Below are positions 38,173-47,257 of a DNA stretch of 64,000 nt, piece after piece; position 1 is the first letter of the stretch, and the number at the start of each line of letters is the position of its first letter. A program made the position numbers and the translations under genes. This stretch comes from Devosia algicola (GTDB lineage Bacteria; Pseudomonadota; Alphaproteobacteria; Rhizobiales; Devosiaceae). The stretch spans positions 1,488,001 through 1,552,000 of the forward strand of contig NZ_CP118246.1 of the NCBI RefSeq assembly GCF_028816455.1. Reading direction: 5' to 3'. The notes beneath the pieces are model-generated. The model was not told where the DNA came from. It did not search any database and saw nothing but the letters and a program-made list of their open reading frames with translations.

Positions 38173-38892
38173 ATGTTTCGCGCCATGAACCGCGACGTCG
38201 CCCCTGCTGAAACCGGCGCTGCCGTCATAGCGCGTCAACTAGCTTCCGCCATTCTGCGCGGCGAATATCCGCCAGAATCAATATTGCCGGGCGAAATCGA
38301 ACTGGCCACCAAGTTCTCGGCCAGCCGCACATCAGTGCGCGAAGCGCTAAAGTCGCTTTCGGCCAAGGGTCTTATTCAGTCACGCAAAAAGGCGGGTACC
38401 AGCGTTCGCCCGCGGGCCGATTGGCAAATGCTGGATCGAGACCTACTGGCCTTGCGCCTTGAAATTGGCCCCGAACACAGTTTCGCCACCGACCTATTGG
38501 CCCTGCGTCAGGCCATCGAGCCCGCCGCCGCCGCCGCCGCCGCCCAACATCAGGACAAGGCAGCCATTGCCGTGATCGCGGCTGCCTTTGCCGAAATGGA
38601 AGCCGCCACCCATGATCGCACCCGCTTTGTCGACCCCGACCTGCGCTTTCACAAGGCGATATTGGCAGCCTCGGGCAATGAGTTCATGATGGCATTCGGG
38701 GCGATGATCGAAGCAGGCCTTGCCGCCTTCATCACCATATCTTTGCGCCACTCCGGCGCGCCTGCCCCCTCCGTGCCGCTCCACCACAATATTCTCAAAG
38801 CTATAGAGGCGGCAGACCCGGAAGCGGCCCGCACGGCCATGGAAACACTCCTGTCTCGCACAAAATCCAACATCAGTCAGGATCACGCATAA
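38173..38892 (+). CDS. FadR/GntR-family (FCD) transcriptional regulator
   Basis: About 239 residues. Helix-turn-helix: LASAILRGEYPPESILPGEIELATKFSASRTSVREALKSL. FCD domain: LLALRQAIEPAAAAAAAQH, DPDLRFHKAILAASGNEF, HHNILKAIEAADPEAA. ATG 38173 is chosen over 38140 because AAAGGA sits at proper distance and 38140 lies in an operator. Its TAA stop shares a base with the ATG of the sulfatase gene (TAATG), so the two are coupled. Confidence 0.92.
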   Translation: MFRAMNRDVAPAETGAAVIARQLASAILRGEYPPESILPGEIELATKFSASRTSVREALKSLSAKGLIQSRKKAGTSVRPRADWQMLDRDLLALRLEIGPEHSFATDLLALRQAIEPAAAAAAAQHQDKAAIAVIAAAFAEMEAATHDRTRFVDPDLRFHKAILAASGNEFMMAFGAMIEAGLAAFITISLRHSGAPAPSVPLHHNILKAIEAADPEAARTAMETLLSRTKSNISQDHA

Positions 38893-40332
38893 TGACCGAC
38901 GAACCAGCCAAGCGCCCTCATATTTTTCTGGTCATTACCGACCAGCAGCGCTTTGACACCATCAACGCGCTTGGGGCGTCCCACATGGACACGCCAAATC
39001 TGGATCGCCTCGTCAATGAAGGGGTTTCGTTCCACAATTGCTTTATCAACGCGCCCTCCTGCGTGCCCAGCCGCGCCAGTCTGTTCTCGGGCTATTTCCC
39101 TCATACCACCGGCGTGCTGCGCAACGGTCAGAACTGGGAAAAAACCTGGGTCGAACTGCTCGCCAATGCCGGCTATCATTGCGTCAATGTCGGCAAGATG
39201 CACACCATCCCCTATGACGCCAAAGCAGGTTTTAGCGAAAGGTTCGTGGTTGAAAACAAGGATCGCTTCTTTGAAGGCCGCTGGTTTGCCGACGAATGGG
39301 ACAAATCGCTCCAGCATCAGGGCGTAACCAAACCCTCGCGCGCCATGTACCGCACCCTGCCCGATTACAGCGAACGCCTTGGCGCCTTTGAATGGCCGCT
39401 GGCCGAACACCAGCATGCCGATGTGTTTGTTGCCGAAACCGCCGCATGGTGGCTTGAAACCCGCCCCATGCCCGAAGCCCTGTTCATGCAAATTGGCTTT
39501 CCCGGCCCGCACCCCCTATGACCCACCAAAGGCATATGCCGACGCTTATCTCGCCAGGGACGATCTGCCGGTCCCCCTCGTCAGTCCGGCCGATCTCGAT
39601 GGCTTGCCGCCGATGCTCAAGGACAAACGCACCCATGACGTGGCGGTCGATCACGACGCCATCTCATGGTCGCTCAATCCCACAACCGAGCAATTGCGGC
39701 GCCTCCGCGCCCATTATGACGGCAATGTCACCCTGATCGACAAGCAACTCGGACGTCTGCTCGAAACCATTGAATCCAAAGGCTACATCGACAATTCCAT
39801 CGTCATTTTCATGTCCGACCATGGCGACAATCTTGGCGAACACGGCCTGTCGCAAAAATGGTCGATGTACGACATGGTCACCCGCGTGCCTGCCATCGTC
39901 TGGGCCCCCGGCAAGTTTGTCGGCGGTCGGCGCCTCAAACAAATGTGCCAGTTATTCGATTTCGGCCCCACCATTCTTGAACTGGCTGGCGTCACCCCGC
40001 CCGCCGATTTCGAGGCCCAAAGTCTGGTCCCCGCACTTAAGGGAAACGACTGGTCTGGCCGCGACGCGGTATTCTGCGAACAGGCAGGCGACGTCACCAT
40101 GGAAGATACTCGCCTGATCACCATGGTGCGCACCGAAACCGAAAAAGCGGTCCTCTACCTCGGCTCCGATCAGGGCCAGTATTTCGACCTCGAAACCGAC
40201 CCGCTCGAAGAAAACAACCGCTGGAACGATCCCGCCGCCGCGCCCCAGATTGCGGCGCTGCGTCAGCGATTGCTCGAATGGCGGCTCGACAGTTCAGTCC
40301 ACACCATGGACCGAACCACCGCCCATCGTTAG
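38892..40332 (+). CDS. Type I sulfatase (frame error in C run)
   Basis: About 480 residues. The frame breaks in a run of five C at 39512-39516; the expected family sequence is GFPGPHPPYDPPKAYADAYL, which would need seven C (four would give a shorter version). The motif C-V-P-S-R has its Cys at about residue 57. Other motifs: ITDQQRFDT, VGKMHTIP, MSDHGDNLGEHGLSQKWSMYD. No signal peptide. Transcribed with the FadR-type regulator. It is tail to tail with another sulfatase gene ending four bases away. Confidence 0.9.
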
Positions 40333-40335
40333 GCG

Positions 40336-41875
40336 TTACGCACCTGCGATCCGGGGCATTCTGGTTGGCTCGGATCGCATCACCCCCTGAACCATGGCAA
40401 GCAGCATGTCCTGCTTGAGCGCGGCACTGGCGGGATCATCCCAAAGATTTCTGATCTCGCGCGGATCAGTTTCAAGATCAAACAGTTCGCCAAATTCACC
40501 ATGCCGATAGACGCTGATCTTGTAGCGCTGATCGACATAGGTCTGCACATGCGGCATTTCAGGATTGTGGCGGTTTTCACAAATGACAAAATCGCGCACC
40601 GGTTCCGTCCCGCCCGCCCAATAAGCCATTTGTGACACGCCCTGCATTTCGCCCGGCACCTTGAGGCCCGCCGCATCCAGCATCGTCGGCGCGAGGTCCA
40701 CCAGCGACACCAGCGCGTCCGATACCCGTCCGGCAGGCACCGTTCCGGGTTGCCGCACGAGGAAGGGAATGCGCAACATATCCTCATAATGGAACGGACC
40801 CTTGGCAATCAGCCCGTGCTGGCCGAGAAAATGACCATGGTCGGTGGTAAAGATCACCAGCGTATTTTCGGTGATACCAAGGGCATCGAGCTTGTCGAGC
40901 AGTTTGCCCACCTCCTGATCAATAAAGCTGATCATGCCGTAATAGGTGGTCTTGTCCTTCTTCAGTTCCGCTTCGGGATAGAGATGGCTGGAGCACCCGT
41001 GGGCTGCATGGGGTTTGTGCCAATCACCAAAATCGGGATCTTCTTCCTGTGTCTTGCCGAAATGGGGCGGATTGCGCTCATGCTCGCCCGGTACCACGGC
41101 CCCAACGCTCATATCGCCTGGATCATACATCGAAGCCCACGGTTCGCTGACCGTATAGGGGGTGCGGATCATGAAAACTCGACCACAGAAAGAAGGGTTT
41201 GCCGCTATCGGCCTGCTGATCGAGATAGGCCAGCGACCGCTCGCCGGTCCAGTAGGTATAATGCAATTCCTGCGGCAACTGCCAGGATCGCTCGTCGCGG
41301 CAATAGCCGTATCTGTCCGCTCTTTTCGGGGCCTTGGAAGCACTGTCGCCCGGCAAGGGCTGGAAATATTCCTTCCAGTCGGTCAAGCCATGCTCTTCAA
41401 GCCAAATGGCATAATGTTGGCCGACATGGCTTTCATCGGCATGATTGCGCGCCAACTCCACATGCTCGAACCCGTACCAGGTCTGGTTGAACCCGCGCCA
41501 GAAATCGAGATCCCGCAATGTCGGCTGCGCTTCAATGGAAGGGGATTCCGCGGTCGAGGCCAGCGGCTGGAAATGCGCCTTGCCGATCAGGGCCGTTGAA
41601 TAGCCCGCTTCAATCAGTGCTGCACCGACTGTGGGCACATCCTCGGGCAATTTGACCCCGATGGTCCAGGCACCATGATGGGAAGGATATTGCCCGGTAA
41701 TGATGCTGGCGCGCGAAGGCGTGCACACAGGGGACGGGCAATAGGCCCGGTCAAACCGCGATCCCTCGCGACACAAGCGGTCCAGATTCGGCGTCTTGAG
41801 TTTGGGATCGTGCACGCCCAGCGCTTCAAAATGTTGTTGATCAGTGGTAATCAGCAAAATATTGGGTTTGGGCAT
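40336..41875 (-). CDS. Type I sulfatase (frame error in G run)
   Basis: About 513 residues. The frame breaks at a five-G run (41158-41162) inside the coding-strand sequence for SSFHDPHPPYTVSEPWASMYDP, the same His-Pro-Pro-Tyr site as in the neighbouring sulfatase. The motif C-T-P-S-R has its Cys at about residue 51. Other motifs: TTDQQHFEALG, IGKAHFQP, TTDHGHFLGQHGLIAKGPFHYEDMLRIPF. No signal peptide. It is alone on its strand, with no obvious regulator attached. Confidence 0.9.
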
Positions 41876-42092
41876 CGGCCATATCCTTCCAGTCGCGCAT
41901 CTCGTTGGCGCAACCTAACCATCCCTGAAAAATAGGACAGTGCGTTTTGTTCGGTCCCCGATAGGTTTTTTTGATCGCTCCGTGTCAATCAGCGCGCACT
42001 TGTAGGCTCCCACCCACATGGCGCATATTTTTGCGCAGTCGTCCCACCGCCGATCCCCGGCGCGCGGACACGACAGTTGGAGGGATCTCAAT

Positions 42093-42491
42093 ATGGCCGA
42101 CCCCGCAGCAATTTCGGGCATTACGCCCTACCTCAGCATCAATGGCGCCCGCGACGCCATCGACTTTTACAAAAAGGCATTTGATGCCGTCGAACGCGAT
42201 GTCATGCTCGCCGATGACAAGACGCGCATCATGCACGCCACAATCGAGATCAATGGCGCACCGATTTTCCTCTGCGATTTCTTCCCCGAATTTGGCAGTG
42301 TCGTTACCCAACCGCAGGCCTTTAATCTGCATATTCAGGTCGATGACGCCCAAAAATGGTGGGATCGCGCCGTGGCCGCCGGATGTACCGTCTCGATGAA
42401 GCTGGAAAAGCAGTTTTGGGGCGATATTTATGGCCAGGTCAAAGACCCGTTCGGCGTCAGCTGGGCCATCGATCAGGCCGATTCAAAATAA
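42093..42491 (+). CDS. VOC-superfamily (PhnB/glyoxalase-like) protein
   Basis: A 132-residue protein with a paired beta-alpha-beta-beta-beta pattern: ITPYLSINGARDAIDFYKKAFDA, IMHATIEINGAPIFLCDFFPE, FNLHIQVDDAQKWWDRAVAAG, GDIYGQVKDPFGVSWAI. The second half is the typical PhnB ending. Ligand and reaction are unknown for most of this group. ATG 42093 has GGAGGG upstream; the longer frame to 42018 is rejected. Confidence 0.88.
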   Translation: MADPAAISGITPYLSINGARDAIDFYKKAFDAVERDVMLADDKTRIMHATIEINGAPIFLCDFFPEFGSVVTQPQAFNLHIQVDDAQKWWDRAVAAGCTVSMKLEKQFWGDIYGQVKDPFGVSWAIDQADSK

Positions 42492-42504
42492 TCGCCAAAC
42501 AAAA

Positions 42505-42528
42505 GGTGCCCCGGCAATCCGGGGCACC
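42505..42528 (-). terminator. Rho-independent terminator for the leftward operon
   Basis: Perfect ten-base stem GGTGCCCCGG / CCGGGGCACC with a four-base loop; on the minus strand it is followed by TTTTGTTTGG. It lies just after the stop of the gene ending at 42555. Confidence 0.85.
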
Positions 42529-42554
42529 CAAACCTTGCAAACCGAAAGGCGGGC

Positions 42555-43995
42555 CTAGCCTGCCGACGTATAGGCGGTTTTGACCACAGTGAAGAACTCG
42601 GCGGCATATTTGCCCTGCTCGCGCGAGCCATAGGACGAGTTCTTGCGCCCACCGAAGGGCACGTGGAAATCAACCCCCGCCGTTGGCAGATTGACCATTA
42701 CCATGCCCGCTTCAGCATTGCGCTTGAAATCGGTCGCATATTTCAGCGAGGTGGTCACAATACCAGCCGACAGACCGAAATCGGTGTCGTTGGAAACCGC
42801 CAGCGCTTCGTCATAGTCCTTGACCCGGATAACCGACGCCACCGGACCGAAAATTTCTTCGCGCGAAATGCGCATCTGATTGTTGGCTTCGGTAAACAGC
42901 GTTGGCTGCAAATAAAAGCCCTCGGTGTCACATTTGACGCGCTCGCCACCGACAACCAGTTTGGCGCCTTCGCTCTTGCCAATTTCGATATAGTCGGTGT
43001 CCTGCTTGAGCTGGCTCGCATCGACCACCGGCCCGATATCGGTGCCCTTGGCCAAGGCATCGCCAACCTTGAGGCCCTTGGCGCGGTCGGTCAGCGCCGA
43101 CACAAACTTGTCGTGAATGCCTTCGGTGACGATCACCCGCGAAGAGGCGGTGCACCGTTGGCCGGTTGAAAAGAACGCCGATTGCGCCACGGTTTCGACC
43201 GCAATTTTGAGATCGGCATCGTCCAGCACAACAACCGGATTTTTGCCGCCCATTTCCAACTGGAACTTGCGATTATGCTCAATTGAGGCGGCTGCAACGC
43301 GCTTGCCGGTGCCCACCGATCCGGTGAACGAGATGGCATTGACGTCCTTGCTGTCCAGCATTGCCTGTCCAACGACCGAACCACGGCCCATGACTAGGTT
43401 CAAAACACCGTTCGGCAGCCCGGCGCGCTTCAAAATATCAACAATCGCCCAGGTACAGCCCGGCACCAGATCAGCTGGCTTGACCACAACAGTATTGCCA
43501 TAGGCCAGCGCCGGCGCGATTTTCCAGACCGGAATGGCGATGGGGAAGTTCCACGGCGTGATGATCCCGACAACGCCAACAGCTTCGCGGGTAATTTCAA
43601 TGCCAATGCCGGGACGCACACTTGGCATCAATTCACCGGCGAGCCGCAGGGTTTCACCAGCATAAAAATCAAAAATCTGACCGGCGCGCGTTACCTCGCC
43701 AATGCCTTCAGGCAGGGTCTTGCCTTCCTCACGGCTGAGCAATTCACCCAGTTCCTGCTTGCGCGCCAGAATTTCGTCCGCCGTTTTGCGAAGGATGGCA
43801 TGGCGCTCCAGAATGCCCGAACGCGACCATGCCGGAAACGCGGCCTTGGCGGCGGCAATCGCCTGCTTGGTGTCCTCGGCCGTGCCGCGAGCATAAACAC
43901 CGACAATGTCGGCTATGTTGGATGGATTGATATTTTCGGCACCATCGAGATCCCACCCATTCGCCATTGATGAGGTTCTTGTGCAGTTCGGTCAT
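42555..43995 (-). CDS. 2-oxoglutarate semialdehyde dehydrogenase (frame error)
   Basis: Aldehyde dehydrogenase of about 479 residues that would oxidise 2,5-dioxopentanoate to 2-oxoglutarate, the last Weimberg step. The N-terminus MTELHKNLINGEWVGS and GAENINPSNIADIVGVYAR lie in two frames; one extra base lies at 43944-43952, not at the usual AGCTC motif. Visible: IITPWNFPIAIPVWK, SFTGSVGTGKRVA, LEMGGKNPVVV (catalytic Glu), FFSTGQRCTASSRV (catalytic Cys), EEIFGPVASVI. It follows the XylX-type gene by 30 bases in one operon, which supports this substrate over a general aldehyde. Confidence 0.88.
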
Positions 43996-44025
43996 GATCA
44001 AAGCCTTTGGGTCAATTCAGAAATT

Positions 44026-45181
44026 TCAAAGTAGTTCGGCACGCGACAGATCGCGCATCAAATGGCTGGCGCCATAGGTCCAGGGCGGGCATTCAGTGGA
44101 TAGCCTCACCCTGTTAGATAGGGTGCCCAGCGTTGGTGTCGAGATCGACACCACATCATTTATTTTATGGGTGAAGCCCTTGCCTGCCCCGCCACGGTCC
44201 TGAACCGGTGCAAACATCGTGCCCAGATAAAGCACCAATCCATCAGGATATTGATGATGCCGCCCGATGGTCGCCGCCACCAGCGACGCCGGGGTACGCG
44301 AAATCTGGCTCATTGAGGAATTCCCAACCAGCTCAAATCCATCTTCCCCCGACACATTTAGTGCGATCTCTGCCGCTGAAACTGTTTCAAGCGTAAATGC
44401 ATCATCGAATAGGCGAATGAACGGTCCCAACGAGCCCGAAGCATTGTTGTCCTTGGCCTTGCCCAGCAGCAGCGCCGAGCGTCCTTCGACATCGCGCAGG
44501 TTCACGTCATTGCCCAGCGTCGCGCCGATGATATTGCCAGCGCTGGTGATCAGCAGGGCAACCTCGGGTTCTGGATTATTCCAGGCTCGAAACCGGGTGC
44601 AGGCCGACATCGGCGCCAAACCCGACCGAACTCATTGGCTGGCCCTTGGTAAAAATCTCGGCGTCCGGCCCGATGCCCACTTCGAGATATTGGCTCCACA
44701 CACCGCGCTCGATCAGCGCGGCCTTGACCTGCATCGCCGTTTCAGAACCCGGCACCAGTTCCGACAGATCGGTGCCGATCAGACCGAGAATTTCTGTTCG
44801 CAACGCATCGGCGCGCGCCTTGTCGCCCCGCGCCTGCTCCTCGATCACCCGCTCAAGCAGCGACACGACAAAGGTCACGCCGGACGCCTTGATCGCCTGC
44901 AAATCGATCGGTGACAACAGGCTGGGCTGGTTCTCGTCACGTTGTTCTGCCCAGCTGTTGGCCATGATCTCGTTGATATCGCCCAAGACGGTCCCCGCAG
45001 CCTTGCGCACATATTCGGTTGGCGTTTCACCCTCGGCGATATCGCGCACCGTCGCAGCGCCCGCAGCGGTAATGTCCACCAACTGCCCCGAACGCACGCT
45101 CACGACCCGCGGATAGGCAAAACCCGGCGCGCGCGCGCGCCCGATCAACACGCCATTGTCAGGCAAGGCCGCTATGTTCAT
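44026..45181 (-). CDS. xylX: 2-keto-3-deoxy-pentonate dehydratase, XylX-like FAH-family (frame error)
   Basis: Fumarylacetoacetate-hydrolase-fold protein of about 384 residues after removing one base at 44583-44588; the join gives HPVSSWNNPEPEVALLIT, where Glu residues bind the metal. Other motifs: GFGADVGLHP, GATLGNDVNLRDVEGRSALLLGKAKDNNASGSLGP. The length and pattern match the XylX type, which dehydrates 2-keto-3-deoxy-xylonate or -arabinonate to 2-oxoglutarate semialdehyde. The next gene oxidises that product, so the pair is the lower Weimberg route feeding the TCA cycle. Confidence 0.85.
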
Positions 45182-45200
45182 ATCCCGTCCCCTGTAAAAT

Positions 45201-45217
45201 GTTAGCGCCTTGCTAAC
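45201..45217. promoter_or_regulatory. Inverted repeat upstream of xylX-like operon
   Basis: GTTAGC and GCTAAC flank GCCTT, about 20 bases before the start at 45181. The form T-N11-A is contained, as in LysR boxes; a further half-site GGCTAAC lies near 45272. No regulator gene is adjacent. Confidence 0.5.
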
Positions 45218-45374
45218 CCGTCACCATATCGCCATGCAAGCCTTGCAAATGCGAATTGGACCACGACCTTTGGCTAACTTCATTTTCCACATGTCGTTCA
45301 ACGCCGGTTCATCTGCGCCCAATTACTGACGTATTCAGTGGCGAGACGTGCCACCAATATATTCTGGAGTCCAA

Positions 45375-46094
45375 ATGATGCGAACATTTCTCTCGCTCGC
45401 CCCGCTTGCGATCATGGCGGGTCTGGCTGCCCCTGCCTTTGCCGGCACCATTGCGATCAATGGCCATGGTGAAGTTAGCGCCGCGCCTGATACGGCCTAT
45501 GTGACCTCGGGGGTCACCACCCAGGGCACGACCGCGCGCGAAGCACTGGACGAAAACACTGCCGCCATGGCCGAGCTTATCGCCACCCTCAAGGACGCCG
45601 GTATCGAAGCCCGCGACATTCAGACGTCAGGCTTTTCGGTCAGCCCCAATTATGTCTATTCCGACCAGCGCACCCCTTCGGGTTATACCCAGCCGCCCAA
45701 GATCAGCGGCTATCAGGTCTCCAACTCGGTTACCGTTCGCGTGCGGGCACTTGATACACTGGGCGGCGTGCTCGACCGTGCGGTCACTGTCGGCGCCAAT
45801 ACCATCAATGGCGTAAATTTTGCCGTTGCCGATCCGGCCGATCTCTACAAGCAAGCCCGCAAGCAGGCGTTTGCCGACGCCCTGGGCAACGCCGAACTTT
45901 ATGCCGAAGCCGCCAACGGCACATTGGGAGACATCGTCACCATCGAGGAAGCGCAAAATTACGCGCAGCCCCAGCCCTATATGGTCAAGGCCATGGCCGA
46001 GGCGGCACCGCGCGCCGACGTTCCCGTTCAGGCCGGGGAACTAACTTTCTCCGCCGATGTTTCAGTTAAGTGGGATCTGTCCCAAACAAAATAG
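45375..46094 (+). CDS. SIMPL-domain (DUF541) periplasmic protein
   Basis: About 239 residues. A Sec signal peptide (MMRTFLSLAPLAIMAGLAAP, cleavage after AFA) is followed by the SIMPL pattern: ISINGHGEV-like start TIAINGHGEVSAAPDTAYV, then DIQTSGFSVSPNYVY, ISGYQVSNSVTVRVRALDTLGGVLDRAV and INGVNFAVADP. Such proteins are periplasmic and have been linked to oxidative stress defence; the molecular role is not known. GGAG precedes the ATG pair at 45375/45378. Monocistronic as far as can be seen. Confidence 0.9.
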   Translation: MMRTFLSLAPLAIMAGLAAPAFAGTIAINGHGEVSAAPDTAYVTSGVTTQGTTAREALDENTAAMAELIATLKDAGIEARDIQTSGFSVSPNYVYSDQRTPSGYTQPPKISGYQVSNSVTVRVRALDTLGGVLDRAVTVGANTINGVNFAVADPADLYKQARKQAFADALGNAELYAEAANGTLGDIVTIEEAQNYAQPQPYMVKAMAEAAPRADVPVQAGELTFSADVSVKWDLSQTK

Positions 46095-46165
46095 ACTGTT
46101 CCCCTCTTCGCCGAGGGGCTGGGAAGGTGGGGACGGCCGTCGTAGTCAACCGTCTCCACCGACCC

Positions 46166-46996
46166 CTAACCTGCCATGACCTTCCACAGCATGTTTAGCC
46201 CCACCAGCACCAAAAACCCTGCAAACACATATTTGAGCGTTTTTTGCTCCAGCCGGTGCGCCAGCGTCGCCCCCACCGGCGCAAAAGTGGCGGCCAGAAC
46301 GCCCACCAGCACCAGTGCGATCAGATTGACGTAGCCGATGCTGAAGGGTGGCGTATCCGCAACAGCCCATCCCGAAATGATAAAACCAATCGTGCCGGAA
46401 ACCGCAATGGCCACGCCCAGCGCTGCCGACGTACCAACCGCACGATGAATTGGTGCCCCGAACGCTACCTGCGTCGGCACACTTAGCGACCCGCCTCCAA
46501 TCCCCATCAGTGCTGAAATATAGCCAACCACAAACGCCGAGATCCGGTGCGTCGTCTTTGAGCCGTGCAAATGACCCATCAGCTTGGTCTGAAAGGAAAA
46601 AACGATGTTGATGGCGATCACAAATGCCATCACAGCAAAGACAATGCGCAACACATTGCCCGAAAACAACCCGGCCATCAGTCCGCCCAGCAAGGTGCCC
46701 GCCACAATGAAGGGCACCCAGAGTTTGAGTGTTTCCAGATCCAGTGCGCCACGACGATAATGGGAGCGCGCACTCATCAATCCGGTGGGAATGATAATGG
46801 CGAGCGATGTACCAACAGCAACATGCATGACCACATCGGTGTCATAGCCCAGCCAGGCGAGCGCCGTTGCCAGGGCCGGCACAATGACCGCCCCGCCGCC
46901 GACGCCCAGCAATCCTGCGGCAACCCCCGAAACCACGCCGGTGACCATCAACCCCAGAACAAATGGCCACAGGCCAATGATCGTCCCCCAGTCCAT
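46166..46996 (-). CDS. TauE/SafE-family membrane transporter
   Basis: A 276-residue membrane protein with about eight hydrophobic segments and the two internal glycine-rich repeats of the family: GLLGVGGGAVIVPAL near the N-terminus and ALMGIGGGSLSVPTQVAF in the second half. The family exports or imports sulfite, sulfonates and related anions. In this genome region it could handle sulfur anions released by desulfation, but it is separated from the sulfatase genes by other operons, so this is only a suggestion. ATG 46996 is preferred over the longer frame to 47092. Confidence 0.9.
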   Translation of the reverse strand: MDWGTIIGLWPFVLGLMVTGVVSGVAAGLLGVGGGAVIVPALATALAWLGYDTDVVMHVAVGTSLAIIIPTGLMSARSHYRRGALDLETLKLWVPFIVAGTLLGGLMAGLFSGNVLRIVFAVMAFVIAINIVFSFQTKLMGHLHGSKTTHRISAFVVGYISALMGIGGGSLSVPTQVAFGAPIHRAVGTSAALGVAIAVSGTIGFIISGWAVADTPPFSIGYVNLIALVLVGVLAATFAPVGATLAHRLEQKTLKYVFAGFLVLVGLNMLWKVMAG

Positions 46997-47257
46997 TACG
47001 CAGAATCCCTTACCACTGCAAAACCGCGCCACCCTGCCACTTCCCTTTTGCGCGCGCCAGCCATTGTGCCGCAATGATGCCACGATCAGCAACGGGGTCC
47101 GGCGCTTGGCCCAGTTCGGAACTTTCCCAGGGCCTTGGAGTTGCTAACCTTATCAGGAAGTCGCCTCGAATTTGGAATGTGCGCTTCCATTCATATCCCG
47201 TTCACCTTGCCATCGCGATGCTGGCTCAACTCGACGCTTGACCAAAGGAAAACCAAC

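Noticed and set aside
46101..46118. CCCCTC/GAGGGG hairpin after the SIMPL gene
   Set aside because: Short stem, no T run; not strong enough to call a terminator.
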